DNA from: Karalla daura
Taxonomy: Eukaryota; Chordata; Actinopteri; Chaetodontiformes; Leiognathidae
Direction: 5' to 3'
Length of the DNA: 64,000 bases
Assembly: GCA_029224185.1 (NCBI GenBank)
Contig: CM055196.1
Location: 12,712,009 to 12,776,008 of the forward strand
Part shown: positions 25,263 through 37,400 of the stretch, one piece after another
Numbering within the stretch: position 1 is the stretch's first letter
Layout: each line of letters opens with the position of its first letter
Translations under genes and position numbers: made by a program
The notes under the pieces: model-generated
What the model saw: only the letters and a program-made list of their open reading frames with translations
Databases searched by the model: none
Told to the model about the DNA's origin: nothing

Positions 25263-27760
25263 ATGTGTGGGTCAAAAAAGTAGCACACTTTTCACATATC
25301 TTGAGTGCATACATGTGGTCTCCAAAAATTTTGAGTGCCACCAGCTCACATTCCCCGAGCGTTAATGAGTGCTACTGTGCTTATCTGGCCTTGATCAGCA
25401 AAATAGAGAGGGAGAAAAGAAAAGGGAGAGAGAAAGAGAGAGAGGAGAGAGATAAAGAGAGTGAAACAGAGAAAGCAATTGGAGGAATGAAGTGATAAAT
25501 CTCTGAAAGTGTGCAGGTGCAATGGAGCTCTGTTGTCCTGTAATAACAAAAGCCTCTGATGCGCCCCCCCTCCCATCTCTATTTCTCTCCAAAACAAAAC
25601 GAAGTCACACACATGCACATGCAGCATCTCCCCATACTGTGGTGCAGCTGTGAAGTGTTCTATAGACAGATAAACAAGCACGCACACACACAAACACACA
25701 CTCACACACACACACAGTGTTAAAATAAACACACACACACACACACACATACAGAGCTGGGTTGTGGGGCTATCTCTCCTCTCTGTGTACTGCAGTCCAT
25801 CGACCCTGCATGGCTGCTCTCAGCTGGAGACATGTCATCCACAGCAGCTCTGCCTGTTAGGGGGAGAGAGAGGGCTGCGGAGGGTGTAAGGGAGGTGGAA
25901 ATAAATGGGCAGAGTGGAACACCAGCAAGGAGAGAGAGAGAGAGGGTCTGAGAGATAGATGGAGCAGAAGAGTAAAACAGATGCAGGCTTGATGCAGCGG
26001 AGGAAACGGGATGAAACACGAGGTGAAACGAGCGTGAGTGCTCGCTGGCGCGCGTGCGGTCGACTCCCCAGCTACAGATTTGATCAGGGTCAGGGGTGAA
26101 ATGTGGTTGTGTGTCAGATGTTGCACTGCATCATACCTCCCAGGGAGAGGGGTCAATACTCAGCCTCCTCCTTTATCTGAGCCTCTCTCCTCCTGGTGTA
26201 TTGATGTTATTTTCTGACTGTTGTTTGGTCACCTCATGTGTGTCCCCCCCTCGTCTCTTTTTAATAGGTGTCTGTGGTGATGTTGCCATGTGCCAACTGC
26301 CATCTGCTCTGATCCTTCCTCATTCAGGTAGGACATTTAATGCCTGTATGGATAGGGACTGAAGGGGACTTCGAATGAAAAACTGTTTTTTACCTTGGCT
26401 TTGATGACTTTTGATGACAGGCTGATCGCGGTCAAAGATGTGCAGCAGGGTCCAAAAACATCATCACATCCTTATTCATGTATAGATTTTGGATCTTGAA
26501 ATGTCAACAAAAAGATGAGTGGAACTCAAAAGCAGAGTGTGATGTGGATGTACGACTGTGATGCAAGTCATACCAGCCCCCATCTCCAAATGAATACTGT
26601 ATGTGTACTGTACACCCGCCTCCATTCAAGCACACGAGTAATTGAAAGCACATGACTGAGAGGCAGCAATTTGTTGAAGTTTCTGATGAAATGTCAGTGT
26701 AGGCACCCTTGGTACCTCCTGATTCCTCCTCTGAGTCTGGCTCAAACATATAAGGCTGGAAATGTACGCACTCCGTAGCTGTATCTCTCCAGTTACCACT
26801 TAGTTTAGGAAATGCTGCCAAGCTACATTGTTTGGAAAGAAACAAGTCACGTATTCAGTCAACCAATCTGAGTAAATCCTACGTGTGGTTGCCAGATAAG
26901 TATGAAAGGGGCCAGATCTGTGCACCAACAGACCATAATATTCCCATGTTTAAAATAGGGAGTTTAATAGGCTTTGTAAAATGGCACCTGAGACGTTCAC
27001 ACTAGAGAACAACAACAAGGATAAATGCTCCATTTTACGTGTCCTTTACTAAAATCTAAAATTTCTTAGTTACTTCACATACCCATGAAAAAACGGTTTG
27101 TGTTTGAGGAAAATGCTTTTTTTTATAGACTTTATTTGTATTTAACAAACAGACTAGTTCATCAGTGAAGATGCCGAAAAGCTGTTGATTTATCTGTTAA
27201 ATTAAGGTTTGATTAAATGAACAAATTGCAGATTTTAGCTCTTACTGCATTTTTGGGATGTGTTGCATCTTTTCTGCAAATAATGTTTGTAAATAAAGAC
27301 ACTTTTTTTTTTGCCTGGAGCATTGACTTCCACATGTTGCTTGTAGGGTGCTGTTTGAACAGAGCCAAGCTCACTCCTTCACTCTAAACTATCCTAAGCA
27401 GCTGCTGGCAATAACTCCATATTTAATTTACAGACATGAGAGTAGAATCAATCTAACTCTCAGCGAGAAACAGAGCGCAGTGAGTGTGTCTCCAAAATGT
27501 TGAAGCATTTGCAAAGAGGGTTTCATTTTAACCAGGGTCATGCGACAGTGTAATGGTTGTATCAGTTAATACGTCATCACTGTCCTTTGCTTTTTGCTTC
27601 TAAATTGATGGATGAATCCAAACATTTAGATCTATGAATCATATCGTTGAAGGCCACTGACGATCATTCATTATTTTACTGAGATTTCATCCACCATGCA
27701 CAGATATTGTTTATGGCCAATGGATGCATAAAGAGTTAAAAAAAGACTGAAACATGTGAG

Positions 27761-27800
27761 CCTTGAAATACACGTGAAAGCCTTAAAATACATGTGAAAT
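27761..27800 (+). repeat. 20-bp tandem duplication
   Basis: GCCTTGAAATACACGTGAAA followed at once by GCCTTAAAATACATGTGAAA: two units with two differences. The second is followed by an AAATAAAGAAAAG repeat. Confidence 0.85.
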
Positions 27801-30439
27801 AAAGAAAAGAAATAAAGAAAAGACAAGACATAAAGTGAAACATTCTCTATTTCACATTGTGTGTTGCTTGCACAGTTGCTCTCTAGACAGGAAGCTGGGT
27901 TTGGGCACTTTCCAAGAGTTCATAATGAAGCAAACATTCAATTTCAGTGGACACCATGAGAGTGGTGTAAAAAAACGCTGGGAGATATTATTTGGCACAT
28001 TTCTGGGAAATTGACTTCAAGAGCTGCCAGTTACATTAACGCATATTGTCTGTTGTTCAGAGTCTCAGTTCCATAAATATACAATTTTTTTGTGTCGCAA
28101 CACACACTTGCATGTGCACAACTGCGTGCACACTCAAAACAAACACACAACCTCATCTGCAGCTTTGTCGAAATGTTCTCCTCATTACTAAGTTCTCCTT
28201 TGTGTTAGTTTCATCGTGCTCTCTAATAACAATGCAAGTTTGTTTAAGGGGTCATTTCAGGGAACTCTAGTTCTGTCAGTGGAATGCAGTAAACAGTTCA
28301 CTGCTTTTCACTACAATGCATAAGCATATACTAAATTTATACCATGGACACACATGCACATCTAGCAAGTGTCACATCTTGGAGATTAGATATAAATTTT
28401 TGATGTCTTTCTTAAAAGTTAAATTATATATCCATCTAAACTGTGTTCAGCTGTCTCCATGGGGATTTGACAGGAAACATCCTCCTAAATTCAAATTCAT
28501 CCGGGACAAAAGTGACTTGAAAAGACCATATCAGGGTAGATTCAGATGGAGTCCTCTCTTTCCAGTCTTGTCTGCGACAGTGATTTACATCATATTCCCT
28601 GAGTTTTTTTTTGTCTTTCTTCCACATATTTCCTGAACACACTAATTCAGATCTCTGCTGGTTGAGAGTGAAGACATAGAAATAGTCTGCTTTTAGGTTG
28701 ACTCCTCAGAGAAGCAGAGGTGTGTGTGTGTTTGTGTGTGTGTTTGTGTGTGTGTGTGTGTATGTCTGAGTGTGCATGTGTGGGTGGGTGTTTGGGTTTG
28801 TGTGTTTGTCTGTACGTGTGTGTCATATTACAGAGCAGAGTGGTAAAGGTATGGCAGCCGCCTGCAGAAAAATCTGAGCTGCCTGCATCTAAGAGAAGCT
28901 TTCATCCTCCTACCTGCCCACCAAAGAGGAGAGGCATACACTCTCTCTCTTTCTCACACTCACATACACACACACACTCACAAACACACACACACACGCA
29001 CGCACACACGCATACACCCACATACACACACAAACAAGAGTTTAAGCTGGAGATTCCAGCAATCAACAAGAATTTCACTACAAGTTTTCTCCCTGGTCTA
29101 GATTGATTTTCATAGTCAAAACGTCAACCTCCAGCTCCTGTCTTATCTCTCCTGAGGACTGAGGAGACTGCAAGGGAGACATGAGAGCTAGAATTTAAAA
29201 GTAGAAAGATGTTTCCTTCATTGGGGTTTTACTGACTTTGCATGAGCTACATAGTTCAAAAGGTACAGTATAAGCACAGTGGGGGAAAAGTGAGTGAGAA
29301 AATAGAGAAAGGTTATTCATCAGCCAAATCTTTGGACACTTAGTATTGCTTTTGCAGAAACTGGTGGAACTTGCAAGAAATGAAAGGTCAAAATCAATGC
29401 AGCAAGGGCTGGGACTTTAATATCCCAATCCACTTGGCTCACTATATCTGGAAACCTTTGCTAGGTGTAAAATACACAGAGCTCTGCAACCTTAGCGCCA
29501 TCAGCCAGAACATCTTGCACACATGAAAATATGGTCTGTGTATTTAACTAAATTCTAAGTCCTGTGTGGTTGTTTCAAAGCACAGGGGTGTCCCAAGGAA
29601 AGCAGAGCAGGTAAACCCAAATTTATGAGACAACAGTCAGAGAGGACTAAAGAGAGGAATAAACTCAGGTGCAGATGTACACAACAGGCAAACTGAACTA
29701 ACAAAGGAGTGAGGTGCAGATGTTGGAGCTCAGGTGGGAGAGTAGCTGATTGGCTTGGGAATCACTATGAGCATTAACTATAGGCTAATTCAGGTCAGTT
29801 GAGGAAGGCAAAGCTGGATGAAGAGGCATAAATATGGCAACAAATATTTACAAATTAGTAAATAATATACAATGAAGGATTACCAAAGCCATTGGAATTC
29901 ATCCACAACAAGGACCACAATAAGGTGGAGCAAATTTCATGGATCAAAGTAAAAGCTGAAAGGTCACCTTACACCAATTTCCCCTGCAATTCCAGGCAAT
30001 GACTTCTTTATTTTTACCTGTGTGGAAAAATAAGCCCGCAGGGTAGCAGTTTCCCTTCTAATCGGACACAGCATGATTCCTGAAAAGTTCACCAGCTCCA
30101 CCTTCCTCATTTGCATTTTGAGATTGATCACAACAGTGACAGAATAAAGACAGCAACTCTTATTAAGACCATATGTAAATACGAAGGTCAGTGATCCAAT
30201 GCAATGAAGAAGGCTTTGGAAAGTCTTGCTGCCATGCATAAATGACCCCCTCTGTCTTGGTGACACTTTGACTGCTACTTATTAACCCTCAATATCTTCT
30301 TCATCTGGTTTGAAATCCCCACTTTGTATCCTCAATTACAGCTTTGTTTGCTCCATTCCCAAATAATCCTGAAGGCATCTTTAGAGAGTAAACCCAAAGA
30401 AAATATGCTTTTTTTCCCCATGTGACATGGAACAGGAAG

Positions 30440-30627
30440 ACATTTCTCTGTGTGGTTTGCATGTTCTTCTCATAATTGTATGGTCTTTTTCTGAATACTC
30501 TGGTTTCCTCCAACAGTCCAAAAACATGCATGTTTCAAGCCTTGGTCCTGCGTGAGCTGGGATGGTCTCCAGCAGACCCCTTTGACACTATTATGTATAA
30601 AGCAGGATAAGGAAATGGATGGATGCA
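30440..30627 (+). repeat. SINE-like teleost dispersed repeat (plus orientation, 3' part)
   Basis: TTTCTCTGTGTGGTTTGCAT, TCTGGTTTCCTCCAACAG, TCCAAAAACATGCATGTT, CTGGGATGGTCTCCAGCAGA, ending GGATAAGGAAATGGATGGAT, a typical end of the family. Confidence 0.85.
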
Positions 30628-31422
30628 TGTAAAATCTGTGAAATCTGCCTTTAAAGATGAGCTCACCCTCAACACTGTGTTGTCAATTAAAAAATGGTTG
30701 TGGCTATCTTGAAAATGAATGTGCAGACTCTTGAATGAGGCTGTCAAAACACGCAGCGATAGCTTTAATTGAGTTGTAAGCTACGATAAAGCATCAGCTG
30801 TTGTTGGCCTCATTGTTGTCAGTTGGCTTTTTTCATGGTAAAATGCATTCAGTCCTCACACTGTAATTATGCAGGGAAGAGGGGGAGCGATAAATCTGAT
30901 AATACTCACGCACGCACACACACACACACACATACACACATGTACACTTAGGGGTATAAACTCATGGATGAGCGGAGAATTGTTGGAACAGAGATCAGAC
31001 AAGCTTTTCTGATCTGTGGCATGAGAAGGCAGGGCTCATGTATCAACCAGCCATCTAAGCTGGCTTATACTGATACAACCAGGGGCAAATGCACACACAT
31101 ATCCACGCACACACATGCACACAGACACTTACAAGAAAAAAGTTTACTGAGTGATGTAAGGGAGGGGAGGTGGGAGAGCAATGGGGAACAATCTCCAAAC
31201 AATTCCACATCCTTTTTAGTCATAGCACAGCTTTGGCTGTGAAGCGGAAACGACTTTGAGCCCTTGTTAACAGTGTCCCCAAACTCCACTAAATGTCTGC
31301 TTTGCTGTCTTCATACTTTATAGTAAAATTTTGAAAAGTATTTCATCCTGTGACCGCTGACAGTTTTGTGATCGGTCCTGTGCGCCGTGGACTGACTGGA
31401 GGTATCTTTCCTCTCCGAGCAG

Positions 31423-31641
31423 GACTGATGTCCAGATGTTGTGCCCCCCCATGTGTGGTCCAGTCCACTCCCTGACCACTTCATGGGCCACACGCCGACC
31501 CACGCATCCACGGCCTCAGCTTGACTCCGCAGCACCGCTCACCCTCGACCCCTCACCTACGACCTCCGCCCTTGGCCCCCTGCCTCCCTCCGTCCCGCTG
31601 TCCGTCAAGCACCCCCTCACGTTCTGACGATCCCAGCCAAC
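31423..31641 (+). promoter_or_regulatory. grm3: grm3 5' UTR part of the first coding exon, with three upstream ORFs
   Basis: A pyrimidine-rich acceptor ending CAG at 31420-31422 precedes this GC-rich leader, so the start-codon exon probably begins at 31423 (inferred). Three upstream ATGs open short ORFs: 31428-31475 (15 codons plus stop), 31436-31627 (63 codons plus stop, ending 14 nt before the main ATG) and 31483-31524 (13 codons plus stop, in frame with the main start but closed before it). Together they use all three frames, so translation of the receptor probably depends on leaky scanning or reinitiation. Confidence 0.6.
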
Positions 31642-31959
31642 ATGGCCGCCCACATTCTGGCTCTAGTCCTGATCACGATGTGCCGCGGTGTTCTGCTCTC
31701 CGTGGGAGACCCGCCACAGTCCCGCCGTGAGATCCGCATCGAGGGAGACCTGGTGCTCGGCGGTCTGTTCCCTGTGCATGAGAAAGGGGCCGGGATGGAG
31801 GAGTGCGGGCGCGTGAATGAGGACAGAGGGATCCAGAGGCTGGAGGCCATGCTGTTCGCCATAGACAGGATCAACAGCGACAACACGCTCCTGCCCGGGG
31901 TCTCCCTGGGTGTCCACATCCTGGACACCTGCTCCAGGGACACCTATGCACTAGAGCAG
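31642..31959 (+). CDS. grm3: grm3 coding exon 1 (residues 1-106)
   Basis: Carries the start codon, a signal peptide (hydrophobic core about residues 4-20) and the first part of ligand-binding lobe 1, with GRVNEDRGIQRLEAM holding Arg62 and Arg66. It ends in phase 0 at ..ALEQ with donor CAG|gtgagg. In human GRM3, as I recall, this exon continues without interruption through the next fish exon. Confidence 0.95.
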
Positions 31960-33164
31960 GTGAGGGGGCGTGGTCAGTGCCCGATACAGTCTGCGTTGAA
32001 ATTTTATCCAAGAGATGTTGTGATAAAACATGATCAATGTTATTGAGATGAGGGTGACAAGGATGCATGGGCATTTGCTACATTTACTAGCTATGAGAAC
32101 TTGCTAAGCTAAGTAAGTTGTGTTAAAGTAAAAGCATGCAATATTTGCAGTCCAGCTCAAACAAACTATGGGGTCTCATTAAAAAGTAATATTCAGGTAA
32201 TGTAAATGTGCCTCAGAATTCTATTTCACCCAGTGCCGGTAAAGGATGGCTGCCTCAAATGATAACAGGAAATCCTTGATGAGAAATAGAGATTGAAGCA
32301 ATTTGCAGTGAGGAAAATAAGCCAGATATGTATGGATATTAAAAAAAAGACATTCCCTCAGGGATTGTTATCTTTAAAAATATATATTGTATGTTATTGC
32401 TGAGCTATTTTTGTATGACGCATCCAGAGATCTTATGCAATGAGCAGTTTGAACGATTGCATAAACTATATATTCTTGATGCATTCCTCGTAACGGGTTT
32501 CAGGTTAATTGGCTGTTTGTGTGCAGACCCGCAGTAAGTTATAATATACTGCGGCCTCAGAGGATATCATTTGCAATTTGGACCCTGCACTGAAAGCATT
32601 TAAGACCCCCTAGTGCACAGCAACATTATACAATATGAGAAAACTCTCAATTATGGTGCATATCTCTCATAAAGGGCCTAATTCAAAGCGTTTCACTGGC
32701 TGATTACGAATAAAGAGAAAGAAATCCACCATATGCTCGACAGTATGTTGCCGGGCATTTGATATGAAGTCTGTGTGTGGATGCGTTTCCCAGGCTCTGG
32801 AGTTTGTAAGAGCCTCCCTCACCAAGGTGGATGACACAGAGTTCATCTGTCCAGACGGATCTTACGCTCTGCAGGACGACAGCCCGCTCGCTATCGCCGG
32901 AGTCATAGGGGGATCCTTCAGCAGCGTCTCCATACAGGTGACAGGCACACACTGCAGCTGTCAGTACAGTCCAGCAAACACATCTTACACATCATCATTT
33001 AACTTTAAACATCCTTCACTCCTACTCCACCGATAGCGCTTGTTGCGGTGCACATGACTTAGTGTGCAGACACTGACATCCAGAGACATGGCATCGTTAG
33101 TTTGTCCGTGTCCATCACTGCATGTGTGTCTGCTCGTGTGTGTGTGAGTGTGTGTGTGTGCGAG

Positions 33165-33211
<47 letters not shown>

Positions 33212-34388
33212 AGTCAAGTTCCGTTGGTGTGTTCTTGTATGAGTGTTTCTCCCCAGCTCTTGTAGCACTTGTCACAGAGCTGGGTAATTTGCATAGTTTA
33301 GCATAAACCCTCCCTCTCTCTTACTCCTCTGTGACTGCACAAAAGCATCCTCCTATCAGTCCTTAAATCCCTAATCTCTGCAACTGTCTCTCTGTCTTCT
33401 CTTTCTCACCCTCTCTTCTTCCTCTCTCTCACTCTCTCTCCCATTTTATGTATCCCTCTGCTTTTTCCCGGCCCCTTAAATCTTCACTCTCTTTCCTCTT
33501 ATCACTGCCTGATTCTCTTTTTTCTCCTTCTTTATATGCATTCAGAGGCACCCCTCGCGGCTATTTGGGGAGAGCTCAGTGTATGCTGACCTCAGCCCCC
33601 CTCCTCTCCTCCTCCTCCTTCCTGGGGCAGCCATTGTTAACACATCTGCTCCGTTTCTTGTCCTTCATCACACATAATTATCCCCTGTTTTCTCGAAGAT
33701 CATTCTTGTTGCCCTTTGTTGCCGTCGCTGTTGTTGTTGTTTCGTTTTTTTTTGTTACCTGTCTTTTTCCGAGGGCAGCGCTGTTTACGAGACCTGAACC
33801 GCGCTCTGCTTTCTGATCTCCTGCCAGTGAAGCTAATCCAGCTACTCCTTCATGCCGCTCCACTTGGCCAGTCTGTCTGTTGCTTCTAAATGAAGTCATA
33901 GGGAATTATTTTATAATTAACCACGCACAGCTAAACTCCAGTGTTTCTGAAGGCATTTACATAGGCAGGCATCATTCCTCCCCACCGTTCACACACACAT
34001 ACATGCACACGTGTATGTGTGTGTGTATGTGTGTGTATTAGTCTCTGTGTGTCTGTGTGTGAATGTGTGACTTGCATTCCAAGCGGAAAACACACAGCAG
34101 CCCTCCACTGCACCAATTTTTTCCTCCTTCTCTTTCATTTTTTTCCTACTCATCCCTCATATTCAACCCATTCCTGCCATACACATCCCTTCCCTCCCTT
34201 TTGCAGGAAGGGAAGCAGATTTCACCAACAGAGTAAACTCTCAGTGTCCCCATAGACAGGCCGCTAAGCTTGCTGTAGTCATTGTTCAGTGGCAGGTAAT
34301 GGAGCAATGCGGTTACATTTTGCGGCGTGACCTTCCCTGACATTTAAGTCAAAACCATAAAACCCACCCCAAGTGCTATGAGCAGCAA

Positions 34389-34474
<86 letters not shown>

Positions 34475-37400
34475 TTTGAATGCAGGTGCACACCCATATA
34501 TGTATACAAGTGCGTTTTCTAATCTCCCGTATTATTAGTCTAATGAGATTCTGACATGTTGTCAAAACAGCTCATCAACTGAGCTATGAGGAAATATTGA
34601 GAAGCCCAGAGTGACTCGCTCTAAAAGGATTAAACTGAGGCGAGAACGGAATGGCTGCGTGGCGCGTGTTTACTTATGTGTGCGTGCGCACCCGCTTGTG
34701 TTTGAGGGTGTATGTTTGCATGTCCTTTGTGTGCGAGAGAATGTGTAGCAATTATAATTCCACTGTTTGTGTTGCTGTCTGTGACTAAAATTGTAATGAC
34801 CAAAACCTCAATCAGCAGTGAAAGGGAATATTATATGGACATCAGTAGACCCCAGATGAATGTCCATCACTAATGCATGAGTCAGTGATTTATTGAACTT
34901 GTGTGCGCGCGTCTGTGTGAATGTGTGTTTTTTCTGCATGCATGCATGACTTCACTTGCTCCATTGTCTTTTATCTTAAAAAAATAATAAATAGGCATTA
35001 GCCATAACCTTAAAATGTCTCCTAATTTTTCATTTTCGTGAAAAAAAACACATTCATGAAAGGACTGTCCCATTTAATTGTCGAGGGATTGGCTCTTAAC
35101 TTTTTGTCAGTGTGCCAATCATTTCTGATCAAATTTTTAACACTTGGCATACTGGAGAGCTTGACATACATCTGCTCTCCAACACACACCAGTGGGTCAA
35201 ATTAAACAGAAAAACCTTAAGCAGAGCAGCTTCATCCCAGCAATTAAACTGTTAAAATGTTGTTGCAGCTGATAATATTGTATTTTATTTTTATTTAGTA
35301 TCCCAGGCTAATAAAATCAAGGAATAACTATTTTAGACCCCAAAGTGTTCATCTTGTGCTCCACACACAGAAATTGTCTGTTTTTTAGGATACTTCTCTA
35401 TTTCTAATGCATATCCTCCAGTTTCACTCCAAGTTTACCCCAGTTTTCAAGTGCCCTATTAAATTAATTGCAGACTAATTGGCTCAGTTGCTGCCTCCTC
35501 TCAACACATTTACGTTGTAAACACTACAAGTAGATGAGTGCATCGCAGATGTACGCCACAGGCTGGACTGATTCCCTGCGTATACAGCACCCACTGCTGA
35601 AACCGTACAAAAGATATTTGACATCCATCGATAAGCTTTGTAGCCAACTGTCTTGCAGGAGTCTTTTGAATATAACCTGTGCAGGTTGTCAGCCCATCAC
35701 ACAGTGCACACACACACACCCACACATGCCATTCATACTCAAACTGACATCTTGGGAAATTTAGTCTCCTATTGGCCTATGACCACGCCACCCTTTAAGT
35801 CTAATCAAATTAAATCAAATGGCATTGTGAAGAATTAGATTCTGAGAATTAAACAATGTTCTTTTCCACACATTGCTGTTTGTGTCTATATGTGTTTGAT
35901 CTTAATCAAATCATCATTATCTCATCATTAAATTTCTTCCCACCCAAGAGAATCTAAGAGGGAGTTATCAGACGATCAATATTAAATTCTTACATTTCAT
36001 TAAAAAAGTAAGCACAGTTTCATTTTGCAGGAGTATGTTTGAAATTGATTGATTTCCGTCTCATTTGACTGCATCTCTTGCCCCCTGCAGGTTGCCAATC
36101 TTCTCAGGCTCTTTCAGATCCCTCAGATAAGCTATGCGTCAACCAGTGCCAAACTCAGTGACAAGACACGCTATGATTACTTCGCCCGCACAGTCCCGCC
36201 CGACTTCTACCAGGCCAAAGCCATGGCCGAAATCCTGCGCTTCTTCAACTGGACGTACGTGTCCACTGTGGCCTCGGAGGGTGATTATGGTGAAACTGGT
36301 ATTGAGGCCTTCGAACAAGAGGCACGCATGAGGAACATCTGTATCGCTACTTCAGAGAAGGTACGGCTTGAGAAAGGCAAAAAAGGAATGTCACTAATTA
36401 TTTGTTATTGTAAACGAACAGTGCTCAACCGCAGATCCCAAAAAGCACAAGCTGTAATCAGCAGTCCTGCACTGATGTATGGCCTGAAGCTGCACCACTA
36501 ACAATGAACGGGACACCACATTTGTGAGCTTTCAAAACCTTGTCTCAATGTCTTATCTTGTCTTGCACACAAATGGGCTGTATATTACACTGGTGTTATC
36601 AGTGGTGAACCAGAAAATGAAAGCTTATCTCTAAGAACTCATTCTGGGTACTTTCACAGTCACATTTTTCATCTCATTTGCTACGGAGATGCATGATGGT
36701 GTGAGACAGCAGCAGGGAGGCCTTTTTTTTCTCCCCCTCTGAATGATGGTGATGTAAGTTGACGCAGGGAGCAGACGGACAACACGTCTGTCAAACTACC
36801 GGATTAATGTCCTCTTTCCGTCCAGGTTGGACGCTCCAACGCTAAGAAGTCGTACGAAGCTGTGATCCGGCAGCTCCTCCAGAAGCCCAACGCCCGCGTG
36901 GCCGTGCTCTTCCTGCGCAGTGACGACGCCAGAGAGCTGCTGGCGGCCGCCGCCCGGCTCAACACCTCCTTCATCTGGGTGGCCAGCGACGGCTGGGGCG
37001 CTCAGGAAAGCATCGTTAAGGGGAACGAGGTCACCGCGGAGGGAGCCATCACGCTCGAGTTGGCGGCCAATCCCGTGCCAGAGTTCAACCGCTACTTCCT
37101 CAATCTGGACCCAAGTAAAAACCTCCGTAATCCCTGGTACAGGGAATTCTGGGAGCAGCGGTTCCAGTGCTCCTTGGGCGGAGGAGGGGCGGGCATCGGT
37201 TTGGGAGAGACGCCTCCTCCCCCGTGTGACAAGGACCTGTCGATGGACAAGAGTAACTTTGAACCAGAGTCCAAGATCATGTTCGTGGTGAACGCAGTGT
37301 ACGCCATGGCTGCTGCCCTCCATAATATGCAGCGGAGCCTGTGCTTCAACACCACCAAGCTGTGCGACAGCATGAAGGCGCTGGACGGGCGCAGGCTCTA

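Larger units (their letters stand above)
16734..31422 (+). other. Probable grm3 intron 1 (or upstream flank); no coding sequence seen
   Basis: If the exon ending at 16733 belongs to grm3, this is a 14.7 kb first intron. It holds microsatellites (18393-18439, 21391-21416, 25219-25252, 25720-25750, 28721-28760, 28965-29030), dispersed repeat copies and the enhancer-like block at about 23.6 kb. No protein-like ORF was found on either strand. Confidence 0.45.
32938..36090 (+). other. grm3: grm3 intron after coding exon 2
   Basis: A 3.15-kb intron with two large GT microsatellites (33133-33210 and 34391-34472), a pyrimidine-rich zone (33300-33520), an AT-rich complex block at 33540-33925 and a degenerate repeat fragment at 35684-35766. 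Confidence 0.85.

Noticed and set aside
31617..31943. 108-codon minus-strand open frame over grm3 exon 1
   Set aside because: Antisense shadow of a GC-rich coding exon.
36796..37323. 175-codon minus-strand open frame
   Set aside because: Exactly antisense to the GC-rich grm3 exon 4, whose sense strand is the conserved receptor.
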